A stretch of 64,000 bases of DNA from Cliona cf. orientalis (Eukaryota > Porifera > Demospongiae > Clionaida > Clionaidae), in assembly GCA_963930775.1 (NCBI GenBank), contig OZ005701.1, forward strand, positions 4,533,669 to 4,597,668, written 5' to 3'. Below are positions 37,092 to 45,786 of this stretch, one piece after another (positions within the stretch are counted from its first letter, which is position 1; the number at the start of each line of letters is the position of its first letter). Position numbers and translations under genes: made by a program. Under the pieces are notes generated by a model. The model had not been told where the DNA came from and did not search any database. It was given only the letters and a program-made list of their open reading frames with translations.

Positions 37092-37335
37092 TAGCCTCGT
37101 ACACAGACCCTTAGACTAACCTGGGGTGCCGCGAACGACTATACGCTTTTTCGCTCTCCTCTCACGCCTAGGGTACGAAGCGACACCGATATGACATCAT
37201 TTCATACCCTAGGCGCGAGAGGAGAGCGAAAAAGCATACAGTCGTTCGCGGCACCCCAGGTTTTCTTGAGGTAGTTGGCACATGCGCGTGCAGTAGGTAC
37301 CAGGCCCTCTTTTCTCCTCCTTGGGTACGAGGCTA
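37092..37335. mobile_element. 244-bp MITE of the TAGYCTCGT family, 9-bp target duplication
   Basis: Ends TAGCCTCGTAC and GTACGAGGCTA. Flanking 9-mers TAACCAACC are identical (37083-37091 and 37336-37344). Inside are two ~57-bp arms in inverted orientation (about 37120-37175 and 37205-37262; CTGGGGTGCCGCGAACGACT and its complement) around a 30-bp loop, so most of the element is a long hairpin. Confidence 0.9.
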
Positions 37336-38032
37336 TAACCAACCCTTCCTGTGTGTGAAGGGGAGGAGGGAGGGAAAGAGAAGAAACTCAATGAGTATCT
37401 GGCTCCCCGCATTACCCCCAAGCCTGAGGAATGCATGTTATACCAGGGGCTCCCCCTGGGTGCAATATGGGCACACCCCAACCAGCTGCCTCCCGCCAAA
37501 CCCTTGTGTAGTTAACCAGACCAGTTGTGAATGTCGGGAGGAGCCAGGTACTAAACTAGGTAAGAAAGTGATGCATGTGGCTGGTAATGTTTGTGTATTG
37601 TATGCACATAAACTGTTCAAGTCACATTATCCACTTGCCTGTTGTATGAATTTTCCACTGTGGACCAGAATTTGATCACCGTTTTTGGAGTGTCAAGGTT
37701 AATGTCAGTCACTCGACGTCAGTATCTCCATATTTTCCCGAAGCATCTTCCAAGTTCCTGAAGTGGTAGGAAAAATTTAACATACATGACTACCACTATA
37801 ATATTGATCTTGAAATTAGTGTCAATATGCATACCATAGCAGTGCATGAGCCACGAGAGCAAATATGGTGGGCAATGTCTCTCTCAGTTGCCTCACCCAC
37901 ACGTTGGCACACGTTGGCACAAACTTACCCGCGCACTTATAGCTAACCGCCCACCAAACCGCACCTACTGCTCAACCGGGACGTCCCCCCATGCGCTTTA
38001 AAACTATCCCGCGACTACTTACCCATACTTAC

Positions 38033-38088
38033 CAGCGGAGTTTGACGAAACCACCGTCGTCGCCGAGCCGCTTCCCGAGACTGAAGTA
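38033..38088 (-). CDS. Ngaro gag exon 1, downstream fragment
   Basis: Minus-strand codons read TSVSGSGSATTVVSSNSA and end at the donor GTAAGT. The fragment is cut off from the gag start at 40750 by the DNA transposon at 38089-40584. With one TA removed the two parts are in the same frame. Confidence 0.65.
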
Positions 38089-38223
38089 CTGTAGATTGCA
38101 TTTGCGTTTGAACATGCGCGTTTTGCGCTCCGGCTTGCGCTTGCGCGTGCGTATTGTGTATATGTACGTATACTGTTTGAATTTGAATCATCCGCGGGAA
38201 GTTTAAATTACTGAAACAGGATA

Positions 38224-39200
38224 ATGTCGGCTGAGCCTAATCGTAAGGCGCCTTATTCAAGTGACATGCGTTGGCGAATCATATGGCAAAAATTCGGCAT
38301 GGATTTGACATATCGCCAGATAGCTCGGAATCTCAGCATATCTATTGGAACTGTGCATAATGTGCTCAAACTTTTTGCAGAAACCGGTGAAGTTTCACCC
38401 AAAATACCTGAGAGAGAAGACATGAGAAAGATTGACAACAGTGGTGAATTATTTATTCTTGGCCTTCTCCTAGAGAATCCGTCTCTGTATCTAGGAGAGA
38501 TCTGCCAAAGAATAGATTCTACATTTGGCATTCAAGTTACACCGTCAACGGTATGCAGAATCATCCAAAGAAATGGCTTCACTAGGAAAAAGGTTCAGCA
38601 GGTAGCTAAACAGCGTTCTGTTGAGTTTAGAGGCAGATTCTTTGCTGAAGTACAACACTACCGTCCAGAGCAGTTTGTGTGGGTAGATGAGAGTGGGTGT
38701 GACAAAGAGATCATATTCGAAAGTTTGGGTATGCCCTCAGGGGAGAGTATCCAGTGTTTCACAGGTTCCTACACAGGGGCCAGAGGATATCTATCATCAC
38801 TGCACTATCCACAGATGGAATTGTGGCAAATGAAATAACAAAGGGAACAGTTAATGGTGAAACCTTTTTAGAGTTTGTTCACGGAAGCTTGATTCCGAAT
38901 ATGCTACCATTTGATGGAGAGAATTCATGCTCTGTTGTTGTCATGGATAACTGTTCCATACATCATGTACAACCTGTGCTAGAAGCTTTCAACCAAGCAG
39001 GTATTGTGGTTCTCTTTTTACCTCCCTACAGCCCTGACATGAACCCTGTTGAGAATGTTTTTAGCTACGTAAAATATTACTTAAAGCAACATGATGATAT
39101 TCTACAAGTTGTACCTGACATTTGTCCAATACTTGAGGAAGGAATCAAAAGTATCAACAGTAACAATGCACAACAATGGATATCACACTGTGGATACTAA
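38224..39200 (+). pseudogene. IS630/Tc1-type DD34E transposase, frameshifted
   Basis: The N-terminus has a paired-like helix-turn-helix (YRQIARNLSISIGTVHNVLK, about residues 30-50) and a second HTH region (PSTVCRIIQRNGF). The first catalytic Asp is D155 in VWVDESG. The second is in VVVMDNCSIHH and the third is the Glu of PDMNPVENVF, with 34 residues between, i.e. DD34E. The frame breaks near 38748, where two extra bases (AGTATCCAGTG rather than AGTCCAGTG) shift it; the second part, from about 38750 to 39200, carries the last two catalytic residues. Without the two bases the protein would be about 325 residues, a normal size for the superfamily. The copy is probably inactive. Confidence 0.85.
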
Positions 39201-39250
39201 CTGGTACACAATGTCATCAACATCAAAACATGGTCATTAATAGCTAATAT

Positions 39251-40470
39251 TCATTTTTGTAGATCTTTCATGTCTGTCATTATAGCACTTTTCATTTCAT
39301 CATATTCACTTTGGGAAACTACTCCAGACTCTAGCAATGCATGCCACTGCTTCAACTGAGTAATCAACTCAGATCTGATCCCAACCTTCTTAGATGGAGA
39401 AGCCACAAATGATGCAGGCCGTTTGCTGCTAGAATTTGAAGGAACCTGATCATCGCTACGCTGTCTCTTTCGACCCTTCCAAAACGGCTTGTCTGGAGCT
39501 TCATCATAGGACTCATATTTTCCCATGTTAATCATGTGAGCCCATGCTCTCAGCTGATCTTTACTGTATTCACCCTTGTGCTTCTCACTAAGCTTGGCAC
39601 AAATTTCGTCAACATCCGAGAGTTTCTCACTATGCTGTTCAAATTTAGATCCCGACGAGGCCTTAGATTTACTGGTGCAGACTTTTCGTGTGCATGCATG
39701 TGTGTAGCACCACAAACGGATGGTTCTGTTGCCGGAGTGAGTTTCATACATTGCTGCAACATCATCATCATTGTATATCCACACCTTTTTGCCCCTTGCT
39801 CCATGACCTGGCCCAATGTAGCCATATTCGACCGATTCGATGTTCACTGAAATGTTGGGCAACTGAGACACTTTCTGTGAGATGAACGCTTTCAGGCTAG
39901 TCACTGATGAGATGATACCTGCTTTTCCAATCTGAACTGTTTGGAATTCGCTCATTTTGTCAGGGTTGACCAATTTCAATGAAAAATCAAACATTTTCCC
40001 CTTAAAAGCACTGAAACGGTTGGCCAGCGACAATTCTTCTGTTTCTGATAATTCGAGCTCATCTTCATCTGACCCAATAATAACTTCTATGTCTTCACTT
40101 GATATCACGATTGGTTCAGTGTCCTGTAGTACAAGAGATATAGGAAGAATGTCACGTTAGTGAGCTTTAAATAGAATGGCATCATTCAGTATGATTGGCA
40201 AATCATTTTATAGTAAATTGCTACCTGGGTAGACCTGCTCGTGATACTTGCTCCCTGAACGGAACTAGAAGGTAAGTTTGCCGCGGCCGTAGTCAGTTGG
40301 GATGATATTGCCGGGTCAGGTACAGCCTCGGATTGAATGGAACCAGTCTGACTAGCAGCTGGACTCCCTACCATCCCTTGGAATCCTTGGCTATGGTTGC
40401 TACTGAATAGATTGACATTCATTCCTTGCCCGTTGATAAAGACAGACCAGCTACCAGAATACTGGTTCAT
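39251..40470 (-). CDS. Transposon companion protein, two exons, about 372 aa
   Basis: Exon 1 is 40470-40225 (start at MNQYSGSWSVFINGQG) and exon 2 is 40123-39251. The intron is 101 bp, CAG|GTAGCA to TTGTACTACAG|GAC, phase 0. The product has a Ser/Gln-rich head, an acidic patch (SDEDELELSETEE), a central folded part with VEYGYIGPGHGARGKKVW then YNDDDVAAMYETHSG and IRLWCYTHAC, a helical part LRAWAHMINMGKYESYDEAP, a basic stretch KGRKRQRSDD and a C-terminal helix around QLKQWHALLESGVVSQSEYD. I do not recognise a named domain or catalytic motif; I have a vague memory of similar sequences near transposons in cnidarians and sponges. Convergent with the transposase inside one set of ends, so a role in transposition or its control is plausible but unproven. 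The exon 1 start is uncertain because the frame stays open further upstream. Confidence 0.7.
40124..40224 (-). other. Intron of the companion gene
   Basis: 101 bp, GTAGCA at the 5' end and a pyrimidine-rich CTTGTACTACAG at the 3' end. Both flanking frames are open and in phase 0, while the intron contains stops in that frame. Confidence 0.8.
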
Positions 40471-40584
40471 GGATTGTCCCGCGCCCGCCAAGTTTGTCTT
40501 CAAGACTCCACCTCTAGTTCTAATGAGTGCTAAATCGGCACACACGCAGCACGCGCACGCGCACGCGCATACGCGCAACGACAG

Positions 40585-40750
40585 TAGCAGTAGCCGTGGA
40601 AACCAGCGTGGTAGGCGTTTCGGAGTTAGCTGGAGTCGGTAGCAGTAGAGGTCCAAGCGGCGTAGGCGGGTTACCCGAAGTGCTCCCAACAACCGAAGCC
40701 ACTACCGACGTTCCAGAGACAAGGACCGTAGCCGGAGCTGTAGTAGTCAT
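40585..40750 (-). CDS. Ngaro gag exon 1, start fragment
   Basis: Begins MTTTAPATVLVSGTSVVAS 37 bases inside repeat A1 and stays open to the transposon end. Low-complexity Thr/Val/Ser/Pro composition matches the fragment at 38033-38088. Confidence 0.65.
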
Positions 40751-40786
40751 CTCAAATGCGCAAACAATAACCAGTCGAAGAGGAGA

Positions 40787-41032
40787 AGACGCTTATTTTT
40801 CCTTGCTTGCCACCCGTTGCTAAGACGATAGACTGCCCTTATTGTTTCCTCCCGCTCTTTATATTATACCCCTCAGCATCATAGCAACCTACTGGATTCT
40901 ACCAATCCAGTAGCTCGATTAACGATCACCTGTTATTAACTACGCTACGCGGCGCGGCGCTACCCTGCGCACGCCCCGCTCCAACCTCGGCCGTCCTCCC
41001 AGTTAACTCGGTTTAACTCCGTTAAACCTCAT
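40787..41032 (-). repeat. Ngaro split repeat A1 (5' end of element)
   Basis: 246 bp, near-identical to A2 at 30595-30837. The outer end GTTAAACCTCAT meets R2 repeat sequence (CTAACAAGAACG) directly. Confidence 0.9.
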
Positions 41033-41060
41033 CTAACAAGAACGTACTATTGATGACCAG
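41033..41060 (-). repeat. R2 repeat fragment between two mobile elements
   Basis: 28 bp that continue the split R2 copy; the last 8 bases ATGACCAG are the target duplication of the next element. Confidence 0.75.
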
Positions 41061-42699
41061 TAGTCTCGTCCCCAGACCCCACCCTCGAGGAGGGAAAAGG
41101 GTCTGGTGAATTTGGACACAATCCTTGGGCCAGGGAAAGGAATTTGAGCGCTCCAATGAGATTGCAGCTTTAGCGTAGTCATATGACTCGCCAACCGCAG
41201 CGCCATTGCCTGCTGTATAAATTTGAATCGTCGGCCCGCGCGCTCATGACCGTCGACCAATCAGATCCAAGGTATGTTTGACCACTGCCGTGTCGGCGCG
41301 CGCCCACTAAGCCGGCCAAACCAAGGAAACGGTCCAAATTCACCAGACCCCTAGTCTCGTCCCCAGACCCCACCCCCAAAAGGAGGAAAAGGGTCTGGTG
41401 AACTTGGGCCGAATCCTCGGTTCTCGTTCTACGGCGCATGCGCATATGTGCCCACATGGCCATGCAAAGCTTGGTTCTGATTGGTCGCTATGGCGGGTCG
41501 GTGCAAAACCTGGACTCTGGACTCTGGACTGGACTCATGGACTGGACTGTGGACTGAGATTTGGACTCGATTTTGGACTGATGCGCAGGGCAATGACGAC
41601 CATTTCCAAGAGACTATGGATAGAAGGCACGGTAACTACAACTGCAAGCTAGGCTAGTCACAAGCAATCTTGTACGTACGTTCCCAGGCCCTTCAGGGTA
41701 CGAGGTTAAGTCACAAGGAGCTAGCCTGGAGGCTACTTGTAAGCATGTAGAAGTTGCAAAATCGGTGAGCCCGGCTGGGATGGCATCTCCTCACAGGAAT
41801 GGACTTCAATATCACCGAGACGCCTACGAAGGCTAAGGGGACAATGAGACTAATAGCCCCATACCCTCACGCTCAAGTTATGTGGAGACTCGGGATAAGT
41901 CAGAGTAGATTTATAAAAACACTATAATACAAAGATCTGGATATAGAAAGTATCTACCTTATGCTCAAACTTAGTCTCGAATTCAGGCTCCTTGAAAATC
42001 AGCCTGCGTTCAAGGCTTCTTTGGCCTAATCTCTCAGTTGTAGAGCTATGGTTATTATCAAGTCCCTCGTCCCCAGCTCCGAAAGGGGGCTGGGAACGAG
42101 ACTATCTTTCACTGCATCCGAGTCTCAACTTGATGCCCAATGCCCTGAGGAGATGCACCCTTCACCAATTTTCCAAGGGAAATAATCAGCTCTATACCTC
42201 TACATGCTTTATAAATACAAGCAGCTCCTTAGTACATTCATAGCACATTCTATCGGCCTCCAACGCAATAGAGTTTATTGTTGGAAATGGTCGTCATCGC
42301 CCAGCGCATCAGTCCAAAATCGAGTCCAAATCTCAGTCCACAGTCCAGTCCATGAGTCCAGTCCAGAGTCCACAGTCCAGGTTTTACACCTACCCCGCTA
42401 TGGCTGCGTTTGCACGTGATCGCATGCCCGCAACCGGCAGTAAAACAAACCTTGAATCTGATTGGTCGGCGAAATTGAATAGCTATACAGACGGTATAGC
42501 GATGTTGCATTCCTGCGGTAAGCTTGTCATATGATTGAGCCAAAGCTACGATCTCATTGGCGCGTGGAAATTCCTCAGCGCAGGCCCAAGGATTCTGCCC
42601 AAGTTCACCAGACCCTTTTCCTCCTCGAGGGTGGGGTCTGGGGACGAGACTACCAGACCCCTTTCCCCCTTTTTGGGGTGGGGTCTGGGCACGAGACTA
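41061..42699. mobile_element. 1.6-kb foldback element of the TAGYCTCGT family, 8-bp target duplication
   Basis: Ends TAGTCTCGTCCCCAGACC and GGGTCTGGGCACGAGACTA, flanked by ATGACCAG on both sides (41053-41060 and 42700-42707). Arms of roughly 450-600 bp are inverted copies: the stretch with repeated GGACTCTGGACTCTGGAC words near 41520 is mirrored near 42330-42390, and TTGGGCCAGGGAAAGGAATT near 41130 by AATTCCTCAGCGCAGGCC near 42570. Terminal modules occur twice at each end (41061 and 41351; 42593-42653 and 42654-42699), showing self-nesting. No transposase is seen; non-autonomous. Confidence 0.85.
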
Positions 42700-42707
42700 A
42701 TGACCAG

Positions 42708-42898
42708 AGATGATTGATGACGCTCGTGGACCATATCCCTCGATTCGAAACACACTGAAGCCCGTTTTTCGCCAAATGCGACTGATTCATTGTGCTTACC
42801 AGTCGCTCAGGTGCCTAGATCTCGAGATATGGCCCTTTTTTCTGCTAATATAATGACAACGACGACGACAACAACGACGACACGACCGATTACTTTAC
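42708..42898 (-). repeat. R2 repeat fragment, continued
   Basis: Reverse complement of the 13850-13990 part of R2, sharing ACACACTGAAGCC, CCTAGATCTCGAGATATGG and the ACGACGACAACAACGACG tract. It stops at the MITE target ATTACTTTAC. Confidence 0.75.
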
Positions 42899-43282
42899 GA
42901 ATCCCTTCGCGTTATGTACCGAGAAACCCGCGCGTCAAGATGACGTTCTATTGATCACGTGTGGCGCGCGCCTCCCTCACTTAGAAAATTTCCAGAGTAT
43001 AAGGGAAAAAAAAAGGAATTGAATGAATAGAGCGAGGATCGAACTGGGGTACATGAATCCGTACACCAGAGCCCTAACCACTGCACCACCGTGAACGCCG
43101 CTACCAGGTGCTCTTTGTCACGACTTTAAAGACAATGGTAGTACTAACCCTTGTGTGTCAAACCCTACCCTAAACCAAAAACCCTACCTACCCTTAGCCG
43201 TTCATACAATTTAGCCCAGCCCCCTATGGGGGCTGGGCCGTGCGCCTATGGCGCGCGGGTTTCTCGGTACATAACGGAATTC
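42899..43282. mobile_element. 384-bp MITE with 10-bp target duplication
   Basis: Left end GAATCCCTTCGCGTTATGTA continuing ACCGAGAAACCCGCGCG. Right end is the complement (GCGCGCGGGTTTCTCGG then TACATAACGGAATTC). The 10-mer ATTACTTTAC flanks it (42889-42898 and 43283-43292). A tRNA-like stretch sits inside on the minus strand. A target length of 10 is in the Mutator (MULE) range, but no transposase is present to prove that. Confidence 0.85.
43027..43100 (-). repeat. tRNA-derived (SINE-like) sequence
   Basis: On the minus strand GGTGGTGCAGTGGTTAGGG looks like an A box and CAGTTCGATCCTCGC like a B box at tRNA spacing. A good cloverleaf cannot be formed (the T stem does not pair), so this is a tRNA relic or SINE head rather than a tRNA gene. 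Confidence 0.45.
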
Positions 43283-43292
43283 ATTACTTTAC

Positions 43293-43330
43293 CCCTTGTG
43301 CATGCACGCGGGGTAATTACTATGGTTGGG
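43293..43330 (-). repeat. End of the split R2 copy
   Basis: CCCTTGTGCATGCACGCGGG then TAATTACTATG matches the reverse complement of R2 near 13790-13825. Confidence 0.65.
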
Positions 43331-43440
43331 GCTCTGTGCTTTGGTGGTTTAATTACCCCGGCAGACTCCGTGAACGTAGTTTGGGTATGGGGTTGACTTT
43401 CGCCCTTAAAGCTGGAAGCGGGGAGTTCGGGTGCCTAAGG

Positions 43441-43512
43441 GTGGTCGTGGCTCAGTGGTAGAGCGCTGGCGGCTTAAGTCAGTGGCCCTGGGTTCGATTC
43501 CCGGCGGCTGCC
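43441..43512 (+). tRNA. tRNA-like gene, anticodon CTT position, unusual loop
   Basis: A full 72-nt cloverleaf can be drawn: acceptor GTGGTCG with CGGCTGC (all pairs, three of them wobble), D arm GCTC/GAGC, anticodon stem CTGGC/GTCAG, variable loop of 5, T arm CTGGG-TTCGATT-CCCGG, discriminator C, then a T6 run that could end polymerase III transcription. The anticodon loop is GGCTTAA, putting CTT (Lys) at 34-36 but G instead of the near-universal U at position 33. No CCA is encoded. That points to a tRNA pseudogene or a SINE head rather than a working tRNA. Confidence 0.5.
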
Positions 43513-43857
43513 CGGATTTTTTCTCTTCCAGCTAGCTTTAGGATGTAGATGGGGTGATGCATGCCTGTGGTGCTCTAGTACAGTTCGGCTGCTATCAACA
43601 CAGGGGTCTGTGGTGCTCTAGTACAGTTTGGCTGCTATCAACACAGACAAGTGAGAGTGTGTGTGCCCATCCTTGTTAAGCTAAGAACTATCATGTACAT
43701 GCAACTACATAATAATGTGATTTGTCAAGCATGCAGATCATTGTGTGCTTATTAGGTTCACTCCATGCATAATTGTGGTTGAATAATTAATGCTGCACTT
43801 ATGTTTTACCGTTGAGTGGATCTAAAGTATTGAGTGATCATTCTTTAATTTTTTAAG

Positions 43858-43927
43858 CTGAGTGCCATCATCATAGACTGAAGATGGGTGTGACAGAGGG
43901 ACTGGAGGAAATACCCAAAAGACCGTA
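43858..43927 (+). pseudogene. IBA57: IBA57-like later exon, isolated
   Basis: After a TTTTTTAAG acceptor the frame reads HHHRLKMGVTEGLEEIPK, closely matching the IBA57 signature YHQHRYLQGVPEGVRDLP. The following conserved CLPLE segment is absent; only a weak donor (GTATTG) follows before a stop. It lies on the same strand as exons 1-4, 26 kb downstream, and ends about 30 bp before duplication copy 2 begins. Confidence 0.65.
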
Positions 43928-44052
43928 TTGATGATAAATCTGTCAACTGACTGCTCCTAAGCAAGAATTTGAGACATATTGTTTAGGCTTTACTATAGTT
44001 ACTGGTCACCAAAACTGACCGATTTAAATGGTGGGTGTGGCCTAACTGTCCA

Positions 44053-44627
44053 TTATGCGAGGTTGTTCACTATTGCGCAGGCTGAATGGGACCAAATAAG
44101 TGTCCGTTATGCGGAATAGCGGGGTATCTGCTATTGATGGGATTTGAATATATTGAAGTCTATGGAAATACAATCTGGACATTCAGAATTATCCAGGTGT
44201 CCGCTGTTAGGGGTATCTGTTTAGTGGGGTCCCACTGTACACATGTATGGGAGTGATTTTCCCAGTGTTTGGCAAATGACATAATTATTATACATGTAGA
44301 ATTTCAATTATATGTACATGTATGACATTGTGATAATCCGTATACATGCAGTCAAGATGTACATGAGATGCAAGTAGATATTTACTAGTTATATTGCAGG
44401 CGTGAGGAATTCACATGTATGCATGTGGCATTAATTTTGTTACAGGGAAGCATAACGGTGTAAAGCTGGTACAATAATTCCCATGTATCCCAAGTCATTA
44501 CAAACCTTAATGTGGTATTATATTGTATCGCTGAAAAATTTTGTGGGACAAAGATATCGCTCGGCCGGCCACCTTTGCGTAAAATTTTTGCCAATGCAAT
44601 AAAGCTCCCCATATCTTCTATGTAAAA
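44053..44627. mobile_element. Block present only in duplication copy 2
   Basis: Copy 1 reads GGCCTAACTGACAAAAATT without a break; copy 2 has about 575 bp between GGCCTAACTG and TTAACTGACAAAAATT, giving an apparent TAACTG duplication. Contents include GTCCGTTATGCGG, GGTGTCCGCTGTTAGGGG and GGGGTCCCACTGTA blocks typical of Tc1-related relics. It could also be a deletion in copy 1, but the flanking duplicate favours insertion. Confidence 0.6.
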
Positions 44628-45008
44628 TTAACTGACAAAAATTATTATTTGCCGATGAGGGCTGTTGGCGTAATTGGCAAGAATTGCAGTAATTACCTCG
44701 TGCATGCTTGCGCTCAATGATGAGCTCATCTTTCCACCCTTGAGATTTATAGAGTGGCTTTGACATAATTATGGGTTTGCCACCCCCCAAAAGAAATCCT
44801 AAATGCAGCCCTGATTTTCGTGATATCATTATTGTGTTGATTACTTTCATGTACCTATTGCAGTTAGTTACAGTAAGGGGTGCTACCTTGGGCAGGAGCT
44901 GACAGCTCGGACACACCACACAGGTGTTGTCAGAAAAAGAGTCATGCCCGTCTCTCTCAAAGACAGGTGAGGATGCATTGGATTAAACACCTGTCTATTA
45001 GTAACCAT

Positions 45009-45360
45009 CAGGGGAGGCGGAATAGGGGGCAGGGGGGCAATCGCCCCCCCCCCTCCCCCCCCCTCCCCCCCCCCCCCCCCCCCAAAGTTAAGATCAGTGG
45101 GCCTTGCCCCCCCAAACTGGATGGCTATAGTTAGACCTACATTATTATTATGATGCATGTACACTGTATTTCTGGCAACTCACCTATTATCATCAATTCA
45201 AGTTCGTTGAACCAAAATTTCTAAATTATGAAGGCGGACCTAACTAGCTAGCTACAAGCTCTGTTTACTAAACTGTACTAAATTTAATATATGACATTTG
45301 TTATAAAACTTGTGGTTGCCTGACTGCCCCCCCAAACTGACCTATCCTCGGCCGCCCCTG
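45009..45360. mobile_element. 352-bp CAGGGG-ended MITE, 5-bp target duplication
   Basis: Ends CAGGGGAGGCGGA and TCGGCCGCCCCTG, flanked by ACCAT on both sides; duplication copy 1 has the empty site AGTAACCATTCC near 17930. It contains long C runs (about 45044-45082). Ends resemble hAT-type CAGGG termini, but the 5-bp target is short for hAT (8 bp). Confidence 0.85.
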
Positions 45361-45786
45361 ACCATTCTTTGTTTACCATTGTTTAAGTGTATGTCACTTA
45401 GAAAGGATCTGTTTGTTTCCTATACTGCTCTCAATATGTGCAGTGATTACTTGATACTTTTATTATGCAAATGCTAACAAAAGGATGCACAGTTTACTAG
45501 CTGGCTTGGCTCAACATTCATGACTTTGCTTCATGTGATAGGTGTGGTACTAAAATCAATTTTATCCTTGGTTTGTATTGTTTACCACAAATTAATTTGA
45601 GCTTGTACTATCGTTAATGCAATCAAGAGTATTACATGCATCAATAACTTGGTATGTTAACTTTCAAAAAATTAGGGAGAAAAAAAAGAAATACGTGAAT
45701 CTGAGCTATGATATTATAATATTTCAATACAAAATTAGTATTGCGGGGGGTATGTACATAATGAATGTTGATGATGTTGCTCAGTA

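Larger units (their letters stand above)
35252..38032 (-). other. Proposed gag intron of the Ngaro element
   Basis: Minus strand: donor CTG|GTAAGT at 38032, acceptor GTTAAAG at 35252, 2781 bp. It contains a minisatellite (about 35640-36220), inverted repeats around 36420-36600, a GA tract near 36858 and a 244-bp MITE. Splicing would join two low-complexity Ser/Thr/Gly/Val-rich reading frames without a break. Inference only; no transcript evidence is available. Confidence 0.6.
38089..40584. mobile_element. 2.5-kb Tc1/IS630-type DNA transposon carrying two convergent genes
   Basis: Outer ends are CTGTAGATTGC (left) and, read inward from the right, CTGTCGTTGCG. Both are GC/TGCG-rich for about 30 bp and flanked by TA (38087-38088 and 40585-40586). 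The TA duplication, together with exact recovery of the gag reading frame when the element is subtracted, fixes the ends. It carries a DD34E transposase (plus strand) and a spliced companion gene (minus strand) that meet tail to tail with 50 bp between the stops. Terminal repeats are diverged, so the precise TIR length is uncertain. Confidence 0.8.
30258..41032 (-). mobile_element. Ngaro-type tyrosine-recombinase retrotransposon with split direct repeats
   Basis: Read on the minus strand the order is A1 (41032-40787), gag, RT-RNase H, recombinase, B1 (31080-30838), A2 (30837-30595), a 94-bp spacer, B2 (30500-30258). Pairs A and B are direct repeats of about 243-246 bp, differing by a few bases. 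The A1...B1A2B2 layout is the split direct repeat arrangement of Ngaro/PAT-like elements in the DIRS order, which use a tyrosine recombinase instead of integrase. The host sequence is an R2 repeat, cut with no target duplication, as expected of this mechanism. Total span is 10.8 kb because gag contains a 2.8 kb intron and a 2.5 kb DNA transposon. RT and recombinase frames are intact. Confidence 0.88.
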
